The notes: a model not told the origin generated them from the sequence alone. A stretch of 64,000 bases of DNA from CAISCU01 sp051861545 (GCA_051861545.1 JBIMKP010000009.1:1-64000); one strand, 5' to 3'; positions 35,088-45,407 are shown, counted from the stretch's first letter. Numbers and translations: made by a program.

Positions 35088-37676
35088 CTAGTTATCAAAA
35101 GGTTTCTCCTGCTCTGAACTAACAAATAAATGATTGTTGTATAAAACATATCCCAATCTTTCTCTTAAATCATCAGGATTAAACGGTTTGAAGATATAAT
35201 CATTCATACCAACTTCGTACACCTTTTGGCGGAATTGCATTTCATTTTCGGCCGTAATGGCAATAATTGGAATACGACGTTTTCTTTCATCAGGCAATTT
35301 ACGAATTAACCTTGTTGCCTCAATTCCATCCATTTCTGGCATGTGAATATCCATCAAAACAGCATCAAAAGTTTCGGCACTTACTTTTGCATAAGCTTCC
35401 TTTCCATTCATTACTACATCAGTAACAACACCCCATTTATGTAAAAACTGACGAATAACAAGTATGTTCATCATATTGTCTTCAGCAATAAGAATTCTTT
35501 TTCCTTTAATAGAATTTTCGAAAGAAGCAGTTCTTGAACTCTTACCTATAGCCGCATTTCGGCTAACTTCAAAATTTATTGAGAAATAAAAAGTAGACCC
35601 AACACCAGGTTCAGAGCTTAATTGGAGTTTACTATTTAAGTTTTCAAGAATTCTTTTACAGATGGATAAACCTAAACCAGAACCTCCGAATTTTCTTGTA
35701 ATAGTTCCATCTGCTTGAGTAAATGATTCAAAAATTTGCGTTTGTTTTTGTGATGAAATACCAATTCCAGTATCACTCACTTTCACATGAATTAAAGCAT
35801 GATTTACTGTGCTTAACTGCATACTTAAATCAACTTTCACATAACCCTTTTCAGTAAATTTAAGAGCATTACTTACTAAGTTAATAAGAAGTTGGTTGAT
35901 TCTTAAAGGATCACCTTTTAAAACTGCAGGAATTTTTTCATCATAATTCACCAATAACTCTACTCCTTTTTCTGTGGCTTTAATAGAAAACAAATCACGA
36001 ATATCGAGTACTATACTTTTAAGGTTAAATTCAATATTCTCGAACTGCATTTTACCAGCTTCCATTTTGCTGAAATCGAGGATATTGTTTACAAGCGACA
36101 ATAAGTTATCTGATGAAATTTTAAGTATATTAAGATTTTCTATTTGATCATGATTTGGGAAATTTTGATTTAGAAGATTTGTTGCACCAATAATCGCATT
36201 TAATGGCGTTCTAATCTCGTGTGAGATAGTAGAAATAAACTGGGACTTAACTTTAGCAGCTTCTTCGGCAGCCTCTTTTGCTTGAAGAATTTCAATATTT
36301 TTTACTTGAAGAATTTTGTTTTGAATTTCAATTTTCTTTTGCTTTTGATTTAATTGGGTGTTGTTCTTTTTAATTTTCACCACGTAAAACCACATCAAAA
36401 TCATTAAAACAGAAAATAAGGCTAAAACAAACCAAATAAAAATTCGTCGGACTCTCGTTCTTTCTGTTTGAATCAACACTTCAGATTCATCTTTTTCTTG
36501 CTTTAAGGTTATGTATTCATCTTTAAGCTTATCAATGGTGTTAGGACCATTTATACGGTACAAAGTATCCTTCAATGAATTATTTAGTTTTTCATATTTA
36601 AGAGCTAAAGCATAATCTTTATTTGCAGCATAAACGTCAGCTAAACCAACGTAGGATTCTTGTAAATAAGTCAGATATGATCCTCTTTTTGCTAAAATCT
36701 CTCCTTTTTTATAATAGAATTCAGCTGAATCATATAACTTCATTCCATAAAAGCAAAATCCTAAATTATTATATGAATTTGATAAATCATCTAAACTTTC
36801 ACTTTTCTTTTTAATTTCAACAGCCATTCTTAAAAACTGAAGAGCCTTTTTGTAATCTTTTAATAAAGTGTAAACCACACCTAAATTATTATAAGATAAA
36901 CCTAAATTTTCAATGGAATTTATTTTTTTATCGTACTCATAAACTTCAAGAAAATATGGTAAAGCTTTAGAAATTTTTCCTGTTTCCTGATAAAGAATAG
37001 CGAGGTTATTAATTGCATTTATTCTAACATCTTCATTTGTTGAAACTAATTTATTAGCTAAATCTAATGACTTAGTAAAATAAACTTCTGCTAAATAAAA
37101 ACGTTTTTGTTCTTTGTAAATTAATCCGATATTGTTGTAACAGTCAGCTATACCATCTAAGTCATTTTGTTTATCAAAGATAAATAGTGCATTAAAATAG
37201 CTTTTTATTGCTTCATTGAATCTACCTTGACGTTCTTGTGCAATACCCAATAAAACATAAGAACGAGCTAATTCTTGGTCTCTATTATACTTTTTTAAAA
37301 TTGGAATATTTTCTTCAAGTTCTTTTGTTGTTATATAGTAATCTTGATTCTCGAAAACTATAAAAACTTTTGCAACCTTAGCTCTCGCCTTTAATTCTTC
37401 ATTATTAAGTTTTTCAGCTAAATCTAAAGTTTGTTGAACATATTCAGATGAATTTGGCAAACCATTACCTGCATGATGCCAAGAAAGCAAAACCATACCT
37501 TCAAGTCGTTGCTCTTCTGTTTCAGCATTTTTAATTGTAAGCTGTAAACTATCTATATTAAGTTCTGATGCATTTATGTTTGAAATAAAAATCAAAACAA
37601 AAACACAGCAAAGCATACAAAACCTTAAGAATTGATTTGCAATAGGTACTTTTGTATAAATAATTACTTTTTTCAC
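35088..37676 (-). CDS. TPR-containing hybrid sensor histidine kinase/response regulator
   Basis: This 862-residue hybrid kinase has an N-terminal export/anchor segment (about 17-36). About six tetratricopeptide repeats (roughly 135-370, YNNIGLIYKEQKRFYLAEVYF type) lie in the periplasm. A membrane helix (about 412-432) and coiled coil follow, then HisKA with His486 (STISHEIRTPLN). The HATPase domain has SNALKFTEKG, DTGIGIS and GGSGLGLSI, and a C-terminal receiver has Asp776 (LMDIHMPEMDG). There is no DNA-binding domain, so output goes to a separate partner. The start is GTG; an ATG at 37616 is the alternative. The TPR sensor suggests that it recognises a protein or peptide. Confidence 0.93.
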   Translation of the reverse strand: MKKVIIYTKVPIANQFLRFCMLCCVFVLIFISNINASELNIDSLQLTIKNAETEEQRLEGMVLLSWHHAGNGLPNSSEYVQQTLDLAEKLNNEELKARAKVAKVFIVFENQDYYITTKELEENIPILKKYNRDQELARSYVLLGIAQERQGRFNEAIKSYFNALFIFDKQNDLDGIADCYNNIGLIYKEQKRFYLAEVYFTKSLDLANKLVSTNEDVRINAINNLAILYQETGKISKALPYFLEVYEYDKKINSIENLGLSYNNLGVVYTLLKDYKKALQFLRMAVEIKKKSESLDDLSNSYNNLGFCFYGMKLYDSAEFYYKKGEILAKRGSYLTYLQESYVGLADVYAANKDYALALKYEKLNNSLKDTLYRINGPNTIDKLKDEYITLKQEKDESEVLIQTERTRVRRIFIWFVLALFSVLMILMWFYVVKIKKNNTQLNQKQKKIEIQNKILQVKNIEILQAKEAAEEAAKVKSQFISTISHEIRTPLNAIIGATNLLNQNFPNHDQIENLNILKISSDNLLSLVNNILDFSKMEAGKMQFENIEFNLKSIVLDIRDLFSIKATEKGVELLVNYDEKIPAVLKGDPLRINQLLINLVSNALKFTEKGYVKVDLSMQLSTVNHALIHVKVSDTGIGISSQKQTQIFESFTQADGTITRKFGGSGLGLSICKRILENLNSKLQLSSEPGVGSTFYFSINFEVSRNAAIGKSSRTASFENSIKGKRILIAEDNMMNILVIRQFLHKWGVVTDVVMNGKEAYAKVSAETFDAVLMDIHMPEMDGIEATRLIRKLPDERKRRIPIIAITAENEMQFRQKVYEVGMNDYIFKPFNPDDLRERLGYVLYNNHLFVSSEQEKPFDN

Positions 37677-37685
37677 TTTTAAAGA

Positions 37686-38402
37686 ATGGCGAATTTAAGC
37701 GTAAACATAAACAAAATTGCACTTATCAGAAACTCAAGAGGAGGAAATAATCCTGATATTATTCGAGCGGCAGTTTTAATTCAACAATCAGGGGCAGATG
37801 GAATTACTGTTCACCCTCGTCCAGATGAACGACATATTCGTTATAATGACATTCCAAAACTAATGGAAATAACTCATAATGAACTAAATATAGAGGGAAA
37901 TCCTAAAGAGGATAAGTTCATTAAAATGGTACTTGAAAACAAACCAGCACAAGTTACTTTGGTACCCGACAACAATAATCAATTAACAAGTGACCATGGT
38001 TGGGATACAATAAAAAATAAAGATTTCTTAAAAGAGATGTCCGAATTATTTACAAATCACGGTATTCGATGCTCAATTTTTGTTGATCCTGATTTAAAAA
38101 TGATAGAAGGAGCTAAAGAATGTGGAGCAAATAGAATTGAATTATATACTGAATCGTATGCCCATTTTTATTCATCAAATAAAGAATCGGCAATAGGAAA
38201 ATATGTACTTGCTGCTAACTTGGCAAAAGAGCTTGGCTTAGGCGTAAATGCTGGACATGATTTGAATTTAGACAACCTTGCTTATTTCAAAAAATGTATC
38301 CCTTTTTTAGATGAAGTTTCAATTGGACATGCATTGGTTTGTGATGCATTATATTTAGGATTAGAAAACACAGTTTCGATGTATAAAAGAGCATTATTAT
38401 AA
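37686..38402 (+). CDS. pdxJ: Pyridoxine 5'-phosphate synthase PdxJ
   Basis: PdxJ condenses the PdxA product with 1-deoxyxylulose-5-phosphate to form pyridoxine 5'-phosphate. The 238-residue TIM barrel shows GADGITVHPRPDERHIR, VTLVPDNNNQLTSDHGWD, and NAGHDLNLDN with the phosphate-binding C-terminus SIGHALVCDAL. It begins only 9 bases from the divergent kinase start. A TACTTTTG -7-like box (37647-37654) sits inside the kinase 5' end. Confidence 0.96.
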   Translation: MANLSVNINKIALIRNSRGGNNPDIIRAAVLIQQSGADGITVHPRPDERHIRYNDIPKLMEITHNELNIEGNPKEDKFIKMVLENKPAQVTLVPDNNNQLTSDHGWDTIKNKDFLKEMSELFTNHGIRCSIFVDPDLKMIEGAKECGANRIELYTESYAHFYSSNKESAIGKYVLAANLAKELGLGVNAGHDLNLDNLAYFKKCIPFLDEVSIGHALVCDALYLGLENTVSMYKRALL

Positions 38403-38406
38403 TACT

Positions 38407-39141
38407 ATGAATAAAAAAATCATTCTACTTTTATTAGTTCTAATTGGAATTAATTTCAATCAAACAAAAGCGCAAAATAACATGAATCCTCACATTCAAT
38501 TAAAAGGAGAATCAAGCATTAAAATTCTTCCTGATTTAGGTATCTTTTATATTCAAATTAGTGCTACTGCAAAAACTGAAACTGAATGTAATGAACGTTT
38601 AAATAAATTGAATGATGAGCTCATGAAAAGACTGAAAACAGAAGGATTTACAGCCGAGCAAATTAAACTTACCAATTATTCTATCTCTGCTGAATGGGAT
38701 TATAGCGATGGTAAAAGCAAAAAAAACGGTTATAAATCATACCAAGATTTTAGAATAGAATTTAAATTGGATAAAAAGCGAATACTTTCTGTTTACAATA
38801 AACTTAGTGAAAACAAAAGTGAAAATGTGAGCATAAATTTTGGAACAGATTGTTCAGATGAATTAAAGAAAAAGACCAAAAATGAGTTAATAGTTTTAGC
38901 AATTAAAGATGCGACTCAAAAAGCACAGTTGATGGCTGAAACAACTGGAAACAAACTCGGAAATATGGAATTTATCAGGTATGGAATTGTATCAAATCAG
39001 ACAAATTTCCCAATGCCAATGGAGACTAAAGTTGCATTTGCCGCTATGGGCGATTCGAATGAAGAAAGGGCTGAAAATTTCTCTATTAATGAAATTGAAT
39101 TTTCAGAAGAAATTGAGATGTCGTTTATGATAGTTAAATAA
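38407..39141 (+). CDS. Exported SIMPL-domain (DUF541) protein
   Basis: The 244-residue precursor has a signal peptide (about 1-22, ending TKAQ). A SIMPL/DUF541 domain fills the rest (IQLKGESSIKILPDLGIFYIQIS, then RLKTEGFTAEQIKLTNYSIS). Family members form periplasmic oligomers of unclear function. It lies 4 bases after pdxJ and is likely co-transcribed with it. A terminator follows. Confidence 0.87.
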   Translation: MNKKIILLLLVLIGINFNQTKAQNNMNPHIQLKGESSIKILPDLGIFYIQISATAKTETECNERLNKLNDELMKRLKTEGFTAEQIKLTNYSISAEWDYSDGKSKKNGYKSYQDFRIEFKLDKKRILSVYNKLSENKSENVSINFGTDCSDELKKKTKNELIVLAIKDATQKAQLMAETTGNKLGNMEFIRYGIVSNQTNFPMPMETKVAFAAMGDSNEERAENFSINEIEFSEEIEMSFMIVK

Positions 39142-39178
39142 AATTAGGCTCAATTTTCATACAAGTTAAGCAACATAG

Positions 39179-39217
39179 AGAAAGCCGGTGAATCTTTGAT
39201 TCACCGGCTTTCTTTTT
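39179..39217 (+). terminator. Intrinsic terminator between the SIMPL gene and purA
   Basis: The stem aaagccggtgaatc/gattcaccggcttt has a TTT loop and a following T-run. It lies in a convergent region and may serve both strands. Confidence 0.9.
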
Positions 39218-39232
39218 GTTGATACAATTCTA

Positions 39233-40495
39233 TTATCTAATGATGGTCTCTTCTCTATCAGGACCCACTGAAATTACATTTACAGGAACTTCAATTTGAG
39301 ATTGAACATAATCCATATAGTTTTTAAAAGTTTCGGGTAATTCGTTGTAGGTTTTAATTTTACTTAAATCACCTGTCCAACCTGGGAAGCTTCTATACAA
39401 AGGCTCTAATTGAACATCTTGCATGCTATAAGGAAGTTGAGAAGTTTCAGTCCCTGCAATCTTATATCTATCGCAAACCAAAACCTCTTCAAAACCGCTT
39501 AATACATCACTTTTGGTACAAATTAAATCGGTTACACCATTCAACATAATTGCATACTTTAAAGTTGGTAAATCTAACCAACCCGTGCGTCTCGGACGGC
39601 CAGTAGTTGCACCAAATTCATGTCCTAATTTGCGTAACATCTCACCAGTTTCATTTTCCTGTTCAGTAGGAAATGGACCGTTTCCAACACGTGTACAATA
39701 AGCTTTGAAAATTCCATAAACCTTTTGAATGTGTTGAGGTGAAATTCCTAATCCACTGCAAGCACCACCTGTAATTGTATTTGATGAAGTAACGAAAGGG
39801 TAAGAACCAAAATCAATATCTAATAAAGTACCTTGAGCACCTTCAGCTAATATTTTCTTACCACTTTTAATTAAATCATTTACATAATATTCACTATTAA
39901 TAATTTTGAATTGTTTTAAGAACTCAACAGCCTCAAAAAAAGCAGGTTCATGATCAGCTAAATTGTATTCGAAATTTAGAGAATTCAATAACTCACAATG
40001 AATATTAGTTGCATTACGATATTTTGTAGCAAAACCATCAGTTAAAATATCACCAACTCTTAAACCACTTCTTCCAATTTTATCTTGATAAGTTGGAGAA
40101 ATTCCTCTTAAAGTTGAACCTACTTTATGTTCACCTTTTTTTGCTTCAGAAGCTGCATCAACTAGGCGGTGAGTAGGAAGAATTAAATGAGCTTTTTGAC
40201 TAATATAAAGGTTCTTTTTAATATCAACTCCTGTTGCAGAAGCCTTTTCAATTTCTTTCTTTAATTGAACTGGATCAATAACAACACCATTACCAATAAT
40301 ATTGGTGCAATGTTCATGAAATATACCAGAAGGGATTGTATTTAATACATATTTATTACCACCAAATTCAAGAGAATGACCAGCATTTGGCCCACCCTGA
40401 AAACGCGCTACAACATCGTATTGTGGGGTTAATACATCAACAATTTTTCCTTTTCCTTCGTCACCCCATTGAAGGCCCAATACTACATCTACCAT
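39233..40495 (-). CDS. purA: Adenylosuccinate synthetase
   Basis: PurA makes adenylosuccinate from IMP, aspartate and GTP in AMP synthesis. The 420-residue protein opens MVDVVLGLQWGDEGKGKIVD, the P-loop with catalytic Asp and Lys. It also has GNGVVIDP, GAQGTLLDIDFGSYPFVTSS and TTGRPRRTGWLD. It is 9 bases downstream of a Fur-family regulator gene. Confidence 0.97.
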   Translation of the reverse strand: MVDVVLGLQWGDEGKGKIVDVLTPQYDVVARFQGGPNAGHSLEFGGNKYVLNTIPSGIFHEHCTNIIGNGVVIDPVQLKKEIEKASATGVDIKKNLYISQKAHLILPTHRLVDAASEAKKGEHKVGSTLRGISPTYQDKIGRSGLRVGDILTDGFATKYRNATNIHCELLNSLNFEYNLADHEPAFFEAVEFLKQFKIINSEYYVNDLIKSGKKILAEGAQGTLLDIDFGSYPFVTSSNTITGGACSGLGISPQHIQKVYGIFKAYCTRVGNGPFPTEQENETGEMLRKLGHEFGATTGRPRRTGWLDLPTLKYAIMLNGVTDLICTKSDVLSGFEEVLVCDRYKIAGTETSQLPYSMQDVQLEPLYRSFPGWTGDLSKIKTYNELPETFKNYMDYVQSQIEVPVNVISVGPDREETIIR

Positions 40496-40504
40496 ATAAA
40501 AATT

Positions 40505-41002
40505 CTAATCTTGTTTTACTAATTTTTTGCAACTTAAACAATGATGATTTGCATCTACCTCTGGTTGCCCAAATAAATACAAAGAATGATTGGTAATTTT
40601 AAATTGCATGAGATCTCCCATAGTTGTTTTGATTTGTTGAATTCTTGGGTCACAAAACTCAAGAACTTCATTACAAACATTACAAATCATATGGTCGTGT
40701 TGCCTAAAACCATAAGCTCTTTCATACCTCGAAATATTTCTACCAAATTGGTGCTTAATAACCAATCCACAATCGAGTAATAAATCTAATGTATTGTATA
40801 CAGTTGCTCTACTCACACGATAGTTTCTATCTTTCATGTGTTCGAAAAGTGTTTCAACATCAAAATGTTCTTTATTGGAATAGATTTCATCGAGTATAGC
40901 AAAACGTTCAGGCGTTTTTCTTTGTTGATGAAACTCTAAATACTCAATAAACTTTTGACGAACCTCCTCCTTAATTGGGTCGCTTACAGCATTATTCACC
41001 AT
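40505..41002 (-). CDS. Fur-family metal-dependent transcriptional regulator
   Basis: This 165-residue regulator has a winged helix (SRATVYNTLDLLLDCGLVIKHQFG) and a dimerisation/metal domain. HDHMICNVCNEVLEFCD and the C-terminal HHCLSCKK provide a structural Zn site with two CxxC pairs. It could be Fur, Zur or PerR; the sequence alone does not decide. It shares a unit with purA, an uncommon partner. Confidence 0.9.
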   Translation of the reverse strand: MVNNAVSDPIKEEVRQKFIEYLEFHQQRKTPERFAILDEIYSNKEHFDVETLFEHMKDRNYRVSRATVYNTLDLLLDCGLVIKHQFGRNISRYERAYGFRQHDHMICNVCNEVLEFCDPRIQQIKTTMGDLMQFKITNHSLYLFGQPEVDANHHCLSCKKLVKQD

Positions 41003-41177
41003 TTATTCACTAAGTGTGCGAAGATAAAGGAAGATAAAAGAATGAAAAAGGAAAAATCTAATTTGGGGAAAACGATTTAAACAGCACTGAATAACAGCAA
41101 TTTAAGTGGAATTAAAATACAAAATCATTCACATTTGAAAGAATTGACCTCTAACAAAGTATCGAATATTTGTCGGA

Positions 41178-43394
41178 TTAATTTAAATCTACTCTACTTA
41201 CACTAATTAAAGGACTTGCATCTTTAATTGCATTCATTATGTTTTCTAATTGCTGAGTATCATGAACTTCTAGAAAAACAGAACCTTCAAAAGTACCTTC
41301 ATTTGAACTAATGGCAATTGAGCGCATATTTACTTTTAGTTGTTTAGAAATAATATCAGTAATAATGCTCACAATTCCGACACTATCGATGCCAGAAACT
41401 TTAATTGAAGTTAAAAATGCTTTACCCTGATTTAGCCCTTCTTGTGCCCATTTAGCGCGAATAATTCTGTAACCATAATTACTCATTAAACTTACAGCAT
41501 TTGAACAGTTTGTACGATGGATTTTAACCCCCTCTCCTACTGTTATAAATCCAAAGATTTCATCACCTGGAATTGGATGACAACATTTAGAAAATGTGTA
41601 ATCCATATCGGCTTCGTTATCTCCTAAAATGATGGCATCGGTTGCAAGATTTTGTGAAGGAGTTTTTGGCTTTGTTGAAACTTGAATTTCTTGAGCCGGT
41701 TTGTTTCTTTCTGCTTGTAAAATTGCTGAAATATCAAGTTTCGTTCTATCTATTTTTTCTGTTGCAATCAAATAATATAATTCCGAAACAGATTTTAACT
41801 TTAAGTTTTTACACAAATCGGTTAAAGCTTCTGAAGTAAAAGGAACGTGTGAATTTTTGAATTTTCTTTCAAGGATTTCTTTTCCCATTGAAGAAGCATT
41901 CAATCTTATTTGTTTAAAATAATCACGAATTTTAGCTTTTCCTTTTGCAGTTATTACAAAATTCAACCACTCCTCGCTAGGTTTTTGTTTGGCACTGGTT
42001 AGTATTTCAACTTGATCACCATTACTCAATTTATGATTAATAGGAACCAGTTTATTGTTGAGTTTTGCTCCAATACATTTTACACCTAAATCGGAATGAA
42101 TATCAAAAGCAAAATCTAAAATTGAAGAGCCTGCTGGTAATTTTCTTAAATCACCTTTTGGGGTAAAAACAAAAATCTCATCAGAATAAAGAGCAAGTTT
42201 AAAATCATCTAAAAACTCAAGCGCGTTTGAATCTGGATTTTCAAGAATTTCTCTTACCCTAGAAAGCCAGCTCTCTAGACCATTATCTGCATTTTGGTTT
42301 GAATCTTTGTATTTCCAATGTGCCGCAAAACCTTTTTCGGCAATTTCATCCATTCTCTTACTTCGCACCTGAACCTCAACCCATCTCCCTTTCGGCCCCA
42401 TTACGGTTGTGTGTAAGCTTTCATAACCATTTGCTTTTGGAGTACTTACCCAATCACGTAACCTATCTGGATTTGGAGTGTAATGGTCCGTAACCATTGA
42501 ATATACGCGCCAACAATCGCTTTTTTCGTTTTCATATTCTGTATCAACAATTATTCTAATAGCAAACAAATCATAAACCTCTTCAAAAGGTATATTTTGT
42601 TTCTTCATTTTGTTTAAAATAGAATGAATACTTTTAGGACGACCTTTAACCTCATATATTAAACCAGCTTGATTAAGGTCTTCAACTATAGGTTCAATAA
42701 AAGTCTTGATATATTTATTACGTTGAACTTTAGTTTCGTTTAATTTATTCTTTACATAAATATAGTTATCGGCCTCTAAGTACTTAGTTGAAAGGTCTTC
42801 GAGTTCGGTTTTAATAGCATATAAACCCAATCTATGAGCTAAAGGAGCGTAAACGTAAGCAGTTTCAGAAGCAATTTTAAGTTGCGATTTTGAACTCATA
42901 CTATCAAGAGTTCGCATATTATGCAATCTATCAGCTAACTTAATGAGGATAACTCTAACATCATCGCCAAGAGTAAGTAGCATTTTTTTGAAGTTTTCGG
43001 CTTGAATACTTCTATCGGGTTGATCGAAAACACCTGAAATTTTGGTAAGGCCATCAATAATTCTCATTACTTTTTCGCCAAACTTTAATTTAATAAGGTC
43101 TAAAGTAATTTCGGTATCTTCAACGGTATCGTGTAAAAGCGCACTAACAACCGAAGTCACACCCAAACCAATTTCTTCAGCACAAATTTGAGCAACAGCA
43201 AGCGGATGGAGAATATAAGGTTCACCACTTTTTCGCCTCATATTTTTATGAGCCTCTAGAGATAAATTAAAAGCCTCACGGATAATTTTACGGTCGGCAG
43301 CATTTAAACTTCTCTTTATACTTCTAAGCAAAGTTCTATATTGCTTTACAATTAGCTGATTTTCTTTTTCTAATGACTCTTGGTGCAATTCCAT
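41178..43394 (-). CDS. Bifunctional (p)ppGpp synthase/hydrolase, RelA/SpoT family
   Basis: From the ATG at 43394 it is a 738-residue long RSH protein. It has an HD hydrolase domain with intact HDTVEDTE, a synthetase domain (YDLFAIRIIVDTE, then NGYESLHTTV), TGS (EIFVFTPKGDLRKLPAGSSILDFAF), and a C-terminal ACT domain (about 665-738). Both catalytic halves look complete, so it can probably both make and destroy the alarmone. A TTG at 43430 would add 12 residues not expected for the family. Confidence 0.94.
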   Translation of the reverse strand: MELHQESLEKENQLIVKQYRTLLRSIKRSLNAADRKIIREAFNLSLEAHKNMRRKSGEPYILHPLAVAQICAEEIGLGVTSVVSALLHDTVEDTEITLDLIKLKFGEKVMRIIDGLTKISGVFDQPDRSIQAENFKKMLLTLGDDVRVILIKLADRLHNMRTLDSMSSKSQLKIASETAYVYAPLAHRLGLYAIKTELEDLSTKYLEADNYIYVKNKLNETKVQRNKYIKTFIEPIVEDLNQAGLIYEVKGRPKSIHSILNKMKKQNIPFEEVYDLFAIRIIVDTEYENEKSDCWRVYSMVTDHYTPNPDRLRDWVSTPKANGYESLHTTVMGPKGRWVEVQVRSKRMDEIAEKGFAAHWKYKDSNQNADNGLESWLSRVREILENPDSNALEFLDDFKLALYSDEIFVFTPKGDLRKLPAGSSILDFAFDIHSDLGVKCIGAKLNNKLVPINHKLSNGDQVEILTSAKQKPSEEWLNFVITAKGKAKIRDYFKQIRLNASSMGKEILERKFKNSHVPFTSEALTDLCKNLKLKSVSELYYLIATEKIDRTKLDISAILQAERNKPAQEIQVSTKPKTPSQNLATDAIILGDNEADMDYTFSKCCHPIPGDEIFGFITVGEGVKIHRTNCSNAVSLMSNYGYRIIRAKWAQEGLNQGKAFLTSIKVSGIDSVGIVSIITDIISKQLKVNMRSIAISSNEGTFEGSVFLEVHDTQQLENIMNAIKDASPLISVSRVDLN

Positions 43395-43530
43395 GGGGTA
43401 ATATTCTTCTTTTGCTGTGAAACTAAACAAAAAGTTCGAGAAATGAAGAAAATTTAACTTTGAAAATTCTAATAAAATAAGGGCCTGAGCAATAAAATAC
43501 TAAAAATTACATGATGAAAATGAATAAGTC

Positions 43531-43561
43531 TTTGGAAATCTTAATTAGAATTATAAATTTG
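43531..43561 (+). promoter_or_regulatory. Promoter of tRNA-Leu and probably tig
   Basis: TTTG (43531-43534), 19 bases, then TAAATTTG (43554-43561): a full match to the Bacteroidota consensus. The tRNA begins 45 bases after the -7 box. Confidence 0.75.
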
Positions 43562-43605
43562 CAGTCCTTTAATTTTGAAGGAAAATATTGTTCTTAATTA
43601 ACTAT

Positions 43606-43687
43606 GCGGATGTGGCGTAATTGGTAGCCGTGCCAGACTTAGGATCTGGTGCCGAAAGGCGTGGGGGTTCGAGTCCCTCCATCCGCA
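43606..43687 (+). tRNA. tRNA-Leu (anticodon TAG)
   Basis: The acceptor stem GCGGATG (43606-43612) pairs with CATCCGC (43680-43686), with discriminator A at 43687. The anticodon stem CCAGA/TCTGG encloses loop CTTAGGA, anticodon TAG at 43640-43642. The long variable arm (gtgccgaaaggcgt) marks a class II tRNA. The T arm is GGGGGTTCGAGTCCCTC. No CCA is encoded. Trigger factor starts 16 bases after the tRNA, so the two may share a transcript that is cut by tRNA processing. Confidence 0.97.
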
Positions 43688-43702
43688 CGATTTTCAATCA
43701 AC

Positions 43703-45085
43703 ATGAACGTTACATTTGATAAAAAAGATGAACTAAATGCTAGCATTTCAGTTTCCATCGAACCAAACGATTTCACAGCATCTTACGATAAAAAGCTAAA
43801 GGATTATGGCAAAAAAGCTAATATTCCTGGTTTTCGCGCAGGACAAGCACCAAAAGGGGTAATCGAAAAAATGGTAGGCCAAAGCATTTTACTTGAAGAA
43901 GTAAATGGGTTAGCTAGTAAAGGTTTATTCGATTATATCGAAGAAAACAAATTACATGTTTTAGGTCAACCTGTGATGTCTGAAGACACTAAAATTGATG
44001 AATTAAGCAAAACTGCTTCTTACACCTTCACTTTTGATATTGGCTTGGCTCCAGAGTTTGAATTAAACATTTCAGCTGCTGATTCATATCCATATTATAC
44101 AGTTAATGTAACTGATGAAATGGTTACAGACGAATTAAATCGTTTACGTAAACAAATGGGCGTTTTAACTGATGTAGAAGAAGTTGGTGAAAACGACATG
44201 GTATATGTTCAGTTAAATGAACTATTAGATTCAGGCGAAGTTTTAGAAGGTGGTGTAAATGCTCCTTCTGTTCCTCTAGCAATTAATACCATTAAGGACG
44301 AGGCTTTAAATGCTCAAATTCGTGGATTGAAAAAAGGTGAAACAGTTAAAGCTAACATCTTCACATTATTCAACCATGATGAAATGGAAATGAGTCATGC
44401 TTTAGGTGTTCAAAAACAAGGTGTTCCTGATTTAGGTAAAGAATTTAATCTTACTTTAAATGAAATCAAAAGGACTACTGAATCTGAATTAAACCAAGAG
44501 TTTTTTGATAAAGTTTACGGAAAAGACCAAATTACTTCAGAAGAAGAACTTAGAACTAAATTAAGTGCTGAAATCCAAGGTTATTTTGATCAACAAGCGA
44601 ACCACTTATTGGAACATGAATTATTTGATAATTTGGTTGCTAAACACAATATTAGCTTGCCAGATGCAACATTAAAACGTTGGTTATTAGATCGTCATGC
44701 TGATAAATTCAATGCTGATAATATTGAAGAAGGTTATGTTCCTGAAGCAAATTATTTAAGAAATCATTTATTAGAAGAAAAAATTCTAGTAAGTAATGAC
44801 TTAAAAATAGACGAAGAAGAAATTCGTAATGCAGCTAAAGCTTATACCATGCAAATGTTTGGTGGTTATAATATGGGTAACTTAAGTGATGATATTTTAA
44901 ATAGCATCATTGAGCCTCAAATGCAAAAAGAAGAATTTAGAAGCAGAATGATTAATGTAGCAGCAAGAAATAAAGTAAATGACTACTTGTTGAATACAAT
45001 TACAAAAGACATCAAAGAAGTTAGTGTTGAGGAGTTCAATGCAATTATTGCAGAACACAATGGTAAACACCACCACAATCACTAA
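43703..45085 (+). CDS. tig: Trigger factor
   Basis: This ribosome-associated chaperone has 460 residues from MNVTFDKKDEL. The ribosome-binding loop GFRAGQAPKG is at about 43-52. A central FKBP-like domain (about 155-245) is poor in canonical PPIase residues, and a long helical C-terminal arm ends in a His-rich tail (HNGKHHHNH). An open frame continues back into the tRNA but cannot be coding. It is upstream of clpP and clpX. Confidence 0.95.
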   Translation: MNVTFDKKDELNASISVSIEPNDFTASYDKKLKDYGKKANIPGFRAGQAPKGVIEKMVGQSILLEEVNGLASKGLFDYIEENKLHVLGQPVMSEDTKIDELSKTASYTFTFDIGLAPEFELNISAADSYPYYTVNVTDEMVTDELNRLRKQMGVLTDVEEVGENDMVYVQLNELLDSGEVLEGGVNAPSVPLAINTIKDEALNAQIRGLKKGETVKANIFTLFNHDEMEMSHALGVQKQGVPDLGKEFNLTLNEIKRTTESELNQEFFDKVYGKDQITSEEELRTKLSAEIQGYFDQQANHLLEHELFDNLVAKHNISLPDATLKRWLLDRHADKFNADNIEEGYVPEANYLRNHLLEEKILVSNDLKIDEEEIRNAAKAYTMQMFGGYNMGNLSDDILNSIIEPQMQKEEFRSRMINVAARNKVNDYLLNTITKDIKEVSVEEFNAIIAEHNGKHHHNH

Positions 45086-45101
45086 GATAATTTTATAAGT
45101 G

Positions 45102-45138
45102 AAAGGCCCTGAATTGTAAAGTTCAGGGCCTTTTTTAT
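45102..45138 (+). terminator. Intrinsic terminator after tig
   Basis: The stem aaaggccctgaa/ttcagggccttt has an 8-base loop, then T's. Confidence 0.92.
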
Positions 45139-45407
45139 TCTTAATTTATGGTTGTAATAAATTTACATTATTAATAATATTCCAAATTGAAGTTGGAACA
45201 TATTTAAGCAGCAATAGACAAAAGGAATTGGCAATTTCACTAGTGAAGCTTTCTGAATTAGAAATTTGATTAAGAGAAACTGAATTTGGTTCAAAATTTC
45301 AAAGGTATTTTGACTATTAAAAAAAAGTTTAATTCATATTTAAAGTTAAAACAATAGAAAAAAATTTGGGTTACGAGTTATTAAGGCATTTTGTCAGCAC
45401 ACAATTT

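Noticed and set aside
37677..37685. Extremely short (9-base) divergent gap between the hybrid kinase and pdxJ as a regulatory oddity
   Set aside because: The kinase start is a GTG and an ATG at 37616 is possible, which would give a normal 69-base gap.
43649..43702. Open frame that extends trigger factor upstream into the tRNA
   Set aside because: It reads through the 3' half of a clear tRNA-Leu; the family start is at 43703.
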